From CAIYXV01 sp035506255 (GTDB taxonomy: Bacteria > Margulisbacteria > WOR-1 > XYC2-FULL-46-14 > WPAF01), in NCBI GenBank assembly GCA_035506255.1, contig DATJPS010000093.1, positions 1-33,205 of the forward strand: a stretch of 33,205 bases of DNA, written 5' to 3'. The stretch's first letter is position 1, and each line of letters starts with the position of its first letter. Below are positions 30,009-33,205 of this stretch, piece by piece. A program made the translations under genes and the position numbers. A model generated the notes under the pieces. That model had not been told where the DNA came from. It saw only the letters and a list, made by a program, of their open reading frames with translations, and did not search any database.

Positions 30009-31106
30009 TCAATCCTCGATAAGTTTGCGGTAGATGTATCCCGATAGCACCATCACAATTGCGGCGGTGGGTATGGCCAGGAACAGTCCGAGTATCCCGC
30101 CGACCGTTCCCCCGACCATCAGCGAAAAGATCGCCACTACCGGATGGACCTTCACGAACTTCGACACCACATTGGGGATGACGAAATAATCTTCCAGCTG
30201 CCTCAGCCCGAAGTAGACCGCGATCACGATCAGCGCCAGCGCGGCGTTGGATATGCCGAACGGCGTCCCCACCTGGAACAGGGCCACCAGCGCGGCGATG
30301 ACGGTCGCGCTGATCGGCCCGGCGATGGGGATCACTTCCAGTACGCCGGTGGCCAGGCTTAAGATCAGCGCGTATTTTACCCTGAGGATGGAAAGCGCCA
30401 GGAAACTGATGACGCTCATCACGAAGATCAGCACCACCTGGGCGCGGATATAAGCGCCCAGCGTAAGGTTGATGTTCTGCAGCAGATCGACTATCTCCTG
30501 CCGGTAGGGGAAGGGGATGATCCGCTTCAATAATATGATGTATTTCTCTGCGTCAAGGATCAGGTAGAAAGTGATGACGAAATAGACCAGCAGGTAGATC
30601 AGCTTTTCCACGGCGGAAAAGAAGATCGGGAACACCTGCAACGGGAACTGGACCTTGACCCAGTTTGAAAAGAGCGCGACCTGGTCCTTGAGGCTGATGT
30701 CGAGTCCGAGCACGGAAATGTTTCCCTGCGAGGCGATCCTTCCTAAAAACGTCGTCGGATCGTCGAGCGATCCGCTCACCAGGTCGGAAACCTCGTTCGA
30801 GATCAGCGGCACCAGCGACCGGACCGCCCAGAACGTCAGTCCGATCAGCAATATGTAAAGGATAAGGATCCAGAGGACCTTGCTGGTCTTGGTCTTTTCG
30901 CTGAAGAACGTGATGATCGGGTTGAACAGGTACGCGGTGACCGCCGCCCAGACGAAGACTGGAAGGATGCGCGAAAAACGGAGCAGGAACAGGACGACGA
31001 TCGCGGCGACCACCCAGAGAGTTATGACCTTGGCGCGGAACGAGAACTTGAACGTGCTGGCGTTCCGGGCGGTCCTGGCCGGGGACAGGAAATCAAAGAA
31101 TTCCAT
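30009..31106 (-). CDS. AI-2E family (PF01594-type) membrane permease
   Basis: The 365 residues contain about seven to eight hydrophobic segments: an N-terminal pair (residues 28-65), a hydrophilic mid-section, then a helical bundle with family motifs such as LEVIPIAGPISATVIAALVA and GLRQLEDYFVIPNVV and an ending TVGGILGLFLAIPTAAIV. Members of the family export autoinducer-2 or exchange Na+/H+, and substrate cannot be read from sequence. The gene is convergent with the NRAMP gene, with a two-base gap and no terminator between them. Confidence 0.9.
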   Translation of the reverse strand: MEFFDFLSPARTARNASTFKFSFRAKVITLWVVAAIVVLFLLRFSRILPVFVWAAVTAYLFNPIITFFSEKTKTSKVLWILILYILLIGLTFWAVRSLVPLISNEVSDLVSGSLDDPTTFLGRIASQGNISVLGLDISLKDQVALFSNWVKVQFPLQVFPIFFSAVEKLIYLLVYFVITFYLILDAEKYIILLKRIIPFPYRQEIVDLLQNINLTLGAYIRAQVVLIFVMSVISFLALSILRVKYALILSLATGVLEVIPIAGPISATVIAALVALFQVGTPFGISNAALALIVIAVYFGLRQLEDYFVIPNVVSKFVKVHPVVAIFSLMVGGTVGGILGLFLAIPTAAIVMVLSGYIYRKLIED

Positions 31107-31147
31107 GAGATAAAACTAGCACATTTTTAGCGGGAAGTAAATATAAA

Positions 31148-31179
31148 AAAAGTTGGGAAGCCTTCGCTTCCCAACTTTT
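31148..31179 (-). terminator. Intrinsic terminator of the SWIB-like gene
   Basis: A perfect 14-bp stem, AAAAGTTGGGAAGC (31148-31161) with GCTTCCCAACTTTT (31166-31179), has a 4-base loop. Reading leftward on the minus strand it continues into a T-rich tract. It ends the 52-residue gene before the AI-2E gene begins. Confidence 0.9.
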
Positions 31180-31199
31180 GTTCGAACGGAAAGAACTGA

Positions 31200-31358
31200 C
31201 TACTTGTTGGTCTTGAGGAGCTTGTGGCTCTTTACAACCTTCCAGATCCTCTTAGTCATTTCAGTTACCGGAATGGGCTTTGCGCCGAATATCTTTTCAA
31301 GTGTTTCGGTGCGGCCCTTGAAATTAACGGTCATTTTCTTCAAACCACCACGTGCCAT
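31200..31358 (-). CDS. Small SWIB/MDM2-like protein, 52 residues
   Basis: An ATG at 31358 with AAGGAAGGTG just upstream opens a 52-codon frame ending in TAG (31200-31202). The product is basic. Its second half (LEKIFGAKPIPVTEMTKRIW, then KVVKSHKLL) resembles the first part of a SWIB domain, which typically reads FLG...SRTEVVKKLWEYIKKHNLQ. The remaining SWIB half is absent, so it is a very short version. Chlamydiae and plants have SWIB proteins associated with chromatin; here DNA or nucleoid binding is only a guess. A strong promoter and a perfect terminator show it is a real, separately transcribed gene. Confidence 0.8.
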   Translation of the reverse strand: MARGGLKKMTVNFKGRTETLEKIFGAKPIPVTEMTKRIWKVVKSHKLLKTNK

Positions 31359-31381
31359 TTAATTTCACCTTCCTTTCGCAA

Positions 31382-31410
31382 TTGCGATTTATGCCTAATT
31401 ATAGTATAAT
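31382..31410 (+). promoter_or_regulatory. Promoter of accC
   Basis: TTGCGA (31382-31387), a 17-base spacer and TATAAT (31405-31410) precede accC. The -10 boxes of the two divergent promoters are one base apart, so polymerase can occupy only one at a time. An AAGGGG lies 12 bases before the accC ATG. Confidence 0.65.
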
Positions 31411-31425
31411 CCCTCGATAATGCAA
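31398..31425 (-). promoter_or_regulatory. Promoter of the SWIB-like gene
   Basis: On the minus strand, TTGCAT (31420-31425), a 16-base spacer and TATAAT (31398-31403) point leftward to the SWIB-like gene. It is interleaved with the rightward accC promoter. Confidence 0.65.
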
Positions 31426-31441
31426 GGGGAATTTACAATAT

Positions 31442-32797
31442 ATGTTTAAGAAAATACTGATAGCGAACCGGGGAGAGATCGCGGTCCGGGTGATCCGCGC
31501 GGCACACGAGCTGGGGATCCGCACCGTCGCCATTTATTCCGACGCCGATAAAGATTCGCTGCACGTTAAACTTTCCGACGAGTCGTACTGCATCGGTCCC
31601 GCGGTCCCTTCCCAGAGCTATCTCAACATCCCGACCATCATTTCGGTGGCGGAGATCTCCGGCGCGGAGGCGATCCATCCGGGATACGGCTTCCTGGCTG
31701 AGAACTCAAAGTTCACTGAGATCTGCGCCGAGCACCGGATAAAGTTCATCGGTCCCACCAAACACGCCATCGAGAAGATGGGGGACAAGTCCACCGCAAA
31801 GGAAACGGTTAAGAAGGCGGGGGTGCCGGTGGTGCCGGGTTCTGACGGCAACGTCAAGGACGAAAAGGAAGCTGTGCACATTGCCGCCAAGATCGGCTAC
31901 CCGGTCATCATCAAGGCGACCGCCGGCGGCGGTGGGAAGGGAATGCGGCTGGCACGGACGGAAAAAGAACTGCCCGAACTTTTCAAGACCGCGCGCACCG
32001 AGGCGCAGGCGGCGTTCGGCAACGCGGAGGTCTATATCGAGAAATACATAGAAGAGCCGCGCCATATCGAGGTGCAGATCCTGGCCGACGAGCACGGCAA
32101 CGTCATCCACCTCGGGGAGCGTGACTGTTCAATTCAGCGCCGCCATCAGAAGCTGGTGGAGGAATCCCTTTCCCCGGTGGTGGATCAACGGTTGAGGAAC
32201 AAGCTGGGGGAGTCGGCGGTGAGGGCGGCCAAATCGGTTAACTACCACAACGCCGGGACGATCGAGTTCATCTTCGACAAGAACGGGCATTTCTATTTCA
32301 TGGAAATGAACACCCGCGTGCAGGTGGAGCATCCGGTGACGGAAATGGTGACCAGCATGGACATCATCAAGGAACAGTTAAAGATCGCAGCGGGGGAGCC
32401 GCTCAGCGTGCGCCAGAAAGACATCCAGTTCCGCGGCCACGCCATCGAATGCCGCATCAACGCCGAGAACCCGGACCGCAACTTCATGCCGTCGCCCGGC
32501 GAGATAACCATCTACCATCCGCCCGGCGGGCCGGGGGTGCGGATCGACAGCCACGCCTACCAGGGATACCATGTCCAGCCGCATTACGATTCGCTGGTGG
32601 CCAAGATCATCTGCTGGGGCAACGACCGGGCGGAGGCGATCGACCGGATGAAGCGGGCGCTCAACGAGTTCGTGATAGACGGGATCCACACCACCATTCC
32701 GTTCCACCTCCGCGTGCTGGATAACGCGGCCTTCAGGGCGGGGGACATTTCGACCAATTTTATAGAAAAGCATTTTACGCAGCCAAAGGCGGTTTGA
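31442..32797 (+). CDS. accC: Acetyl-CoA carboxylase biotin carboxylase subunit
   Basis: The product has 451 residues, matching AccC (about 450). The N-terminal MFKKILIANRGEIAVRVIRA, the ATP-grasp loop ATAGGGGKGMRLA, the catalytic region HIEVQILADEHGN and the signature EMNTRVQVEHPVTE are all present. It carboxylates biotin on the carrier protein AccB with ATP and bicarbonate, the first step of malonyl-CoA synthesis. A role in a pyruvate or propionyl carboxylase cannot be excluded by sequence alone. accB is not adjacent, unlike the common accB-accC order. nusB follows with no gap. Confidence 0.93.
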   Translation: MFKKILIANRGEIAVRVIRAAHELGIRTVAIYSDADKDSLHVKLSDESYCIGPAVPSQSYLNIPTIISVAEISGAEAIHPGYGFLAENSKFTEICAEHRIKFIGPTKHAIEKMGDKSTAKETVKKAGVPVVPGSDGNVKDEKEAVHIAAKIGYPVIIKATAGGGGKGMRLARTEKELPELFKTARTEAQAAFGNAEVYIEKYIEEPRHIEVQILADEHGNVIHLGERDCSIQRRHQKLVEESLSPVVDQRLRNKLGESAVRAAKSVNYHNAGTIEFIFDKNGHFYFMEMNTRVQVEHPVTEMVTSMDIIKEQLKIAAGEPLSVRQKDIQFRGHAIECRINAENPDRNFMPSPGEITIYHPPGGPGVRIDSHAYQGYHVQPHYDSLVAKIICWGNDRAEAIDRMKRALNEFVIDGIHTTIPFHLRVLDNAAFRAGDISTNFIEKHFTQPKAV

Positions 32798-33205
32798 ATG
32801 GGTAAACGCTCGACCTCACGCCGGGTCTCAATGCAGGCGCTCTATCAGGCGGAATGCGCGGGGATCGATATAAAAAAGTCCCTGGAGAACATTTTCGAAC
32901 AGGAAGAGTTCATCGACGAGACCAGGGAATTCTCCTCCCGGTTGGCGCAAGGGGCCTGGAAAAATCTTGACAAGATTGATAAAATAATCGAGAAGTATTC
33001 GCGGGAATGGAAGCTGGAGCGGATGGGGCGGGTGGACCGCAACATCCTGAGGCTGGCGATCCACGAGCTGATGGAGGCCGAAGTCCCGGCCCAGGTAGTG
33101 ATCGACGAAGCGGTGGAGATCGCGAAAAAGTATTCGACCACCGAAGCGTCCAAGTTCATCAACGGCATCCTGGGCGCGTTCGAAAAGGATATTAAAAAGG
33201 AGAAG
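32798..33205 (+). CDS. nusB: Transcription antitermination factor NusB (3' end outside window)
   Basis: The ATG directly follows the accC stop. The 136 visible residues already span nearly the whole NusB fold: SRRVSMQALYQAE at the start, then EWKLERMGRVDRNILRLAIHEL and VVIDEAVEIAKKYSTTEASKFINGILG. The frame is still open at the window end, so a few C-terminal residues are missing. NusB with NusE binds boxA RNA in rRNA antitermination. Coupling of accC and nusB is known from other bacteria. Confidence 0.93.
   Translation, partial: MGKRSTSRRVSMQALYQAECAGIDIKKSLENIFEQEEFIDETREFSSRLAQGAWKNLDKIDKIIEKYSREWKLERMGRVDRNILRLAIHELMEAEVPAQVVIDEAVEIAKKYSTTEASKFINGILGAFEKDIKKEK

Noticed and set aside
1..33205. 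[FeFe] hydrogenase catalytic subunit expected beside hydE and hydG
   Set aside because: No H-cluster motifs (TSCCPxW, MPCxxKxxE or ExMxCxGGCxxGGG types) occur in any frame I examined.

Overview
The window looks like the chromosome of an uncultured, strictly anaerobic, H2-metabolising bacterium. The evidence is a Rex redox repressor, radical-SAM [FeFe]-hydrogenase maturases (HydE, HydG), a large membrane-bound [NiFe] hydrogenase operon, many ferredoxin-type proteins, and no oxygen-linked gene. GC is moderately high, promoters are sigma70-like (TTGACA-N17-TATAAT), and secreted proteins carry Sec signal peptides. The gene mix would suit a lineage near Cyanobacteria such as WOR-1/Saganbacteria or Margulisbacteria, but that placement is a guess from gene content, not shown by the sequence.

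Layout. 1-935: 3' part of hydE (+). 996-1628: rex (+) behind a consensus promoter and a Rex operator. 1693-14062: a tightly packed 14-gene operon (+) behind a second promoter with a perfect Rex palindrome. Its first part is an electron-input module: a 4Fe-4S beta-type subunit, an FAD/NAD(P)-2Fe-2S gamma-type subunit, a NuoG-like protein, a four-cluster ferredoxin and a TPR protein. Its second part is a group-4-type [NiFe] membrane module: NuoH-, NuoB-, NuoC-, NuoD-, NuoL-, MbhD/DUF4040-, NuoM/N- and NuoI-like subunits. It ends with hypA. The large subunit keeps both CxxC nickel-ligand motifs, so this is a hydrogenase and not complex I. The inferred role is NAD(P)H- or ferredoxin-linked H2 turnover coupled to ion pumping, switched by the NADH/NAD+ ratio through Rex.

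14082-26247 (- strand): an array of nine paralogous, secreted, mosaic fibre-like proteins, with hydG embedded in the middle (17181-18569) and one decayed paralogue remnant (about 21111-21227). Each member combines one of two N-terminal modules, a variable stalk (YadA-like head repeats, GV-G repeats or others), a common connector (VGIGT...TLEVNGD...WIEVDPAYTT) and a divergent C-terminal beta domain that usually ends in a Tyr/Phe-x-x-Leu-Pro-Leu-like tail. This is the least explained part of the window.

26322-33205: housekeeping and transport genes. dprA (+) is followed by a structured leader with an intrinsic terminator, then by a membrane-free PRC/MgtE_N/CBS protein and an NRAMP-family transporter with an altered metal site (+). 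Next come an AI-2E family permease (-), a 52-residue SWIB-like protein (-) with its own promoter and terminator, accC (+) and nusB (+, open at the window edge). The accC and SWIB-like promoters diverge with neighbouring -10 boxes.

No rRNA, tRNA, CRISPR array, transposase or reverse transcriptase was seen. No gene-free stretch exceeds 300 bases. The longest (20953-21240) holds a promoter and the paralogue remnant.
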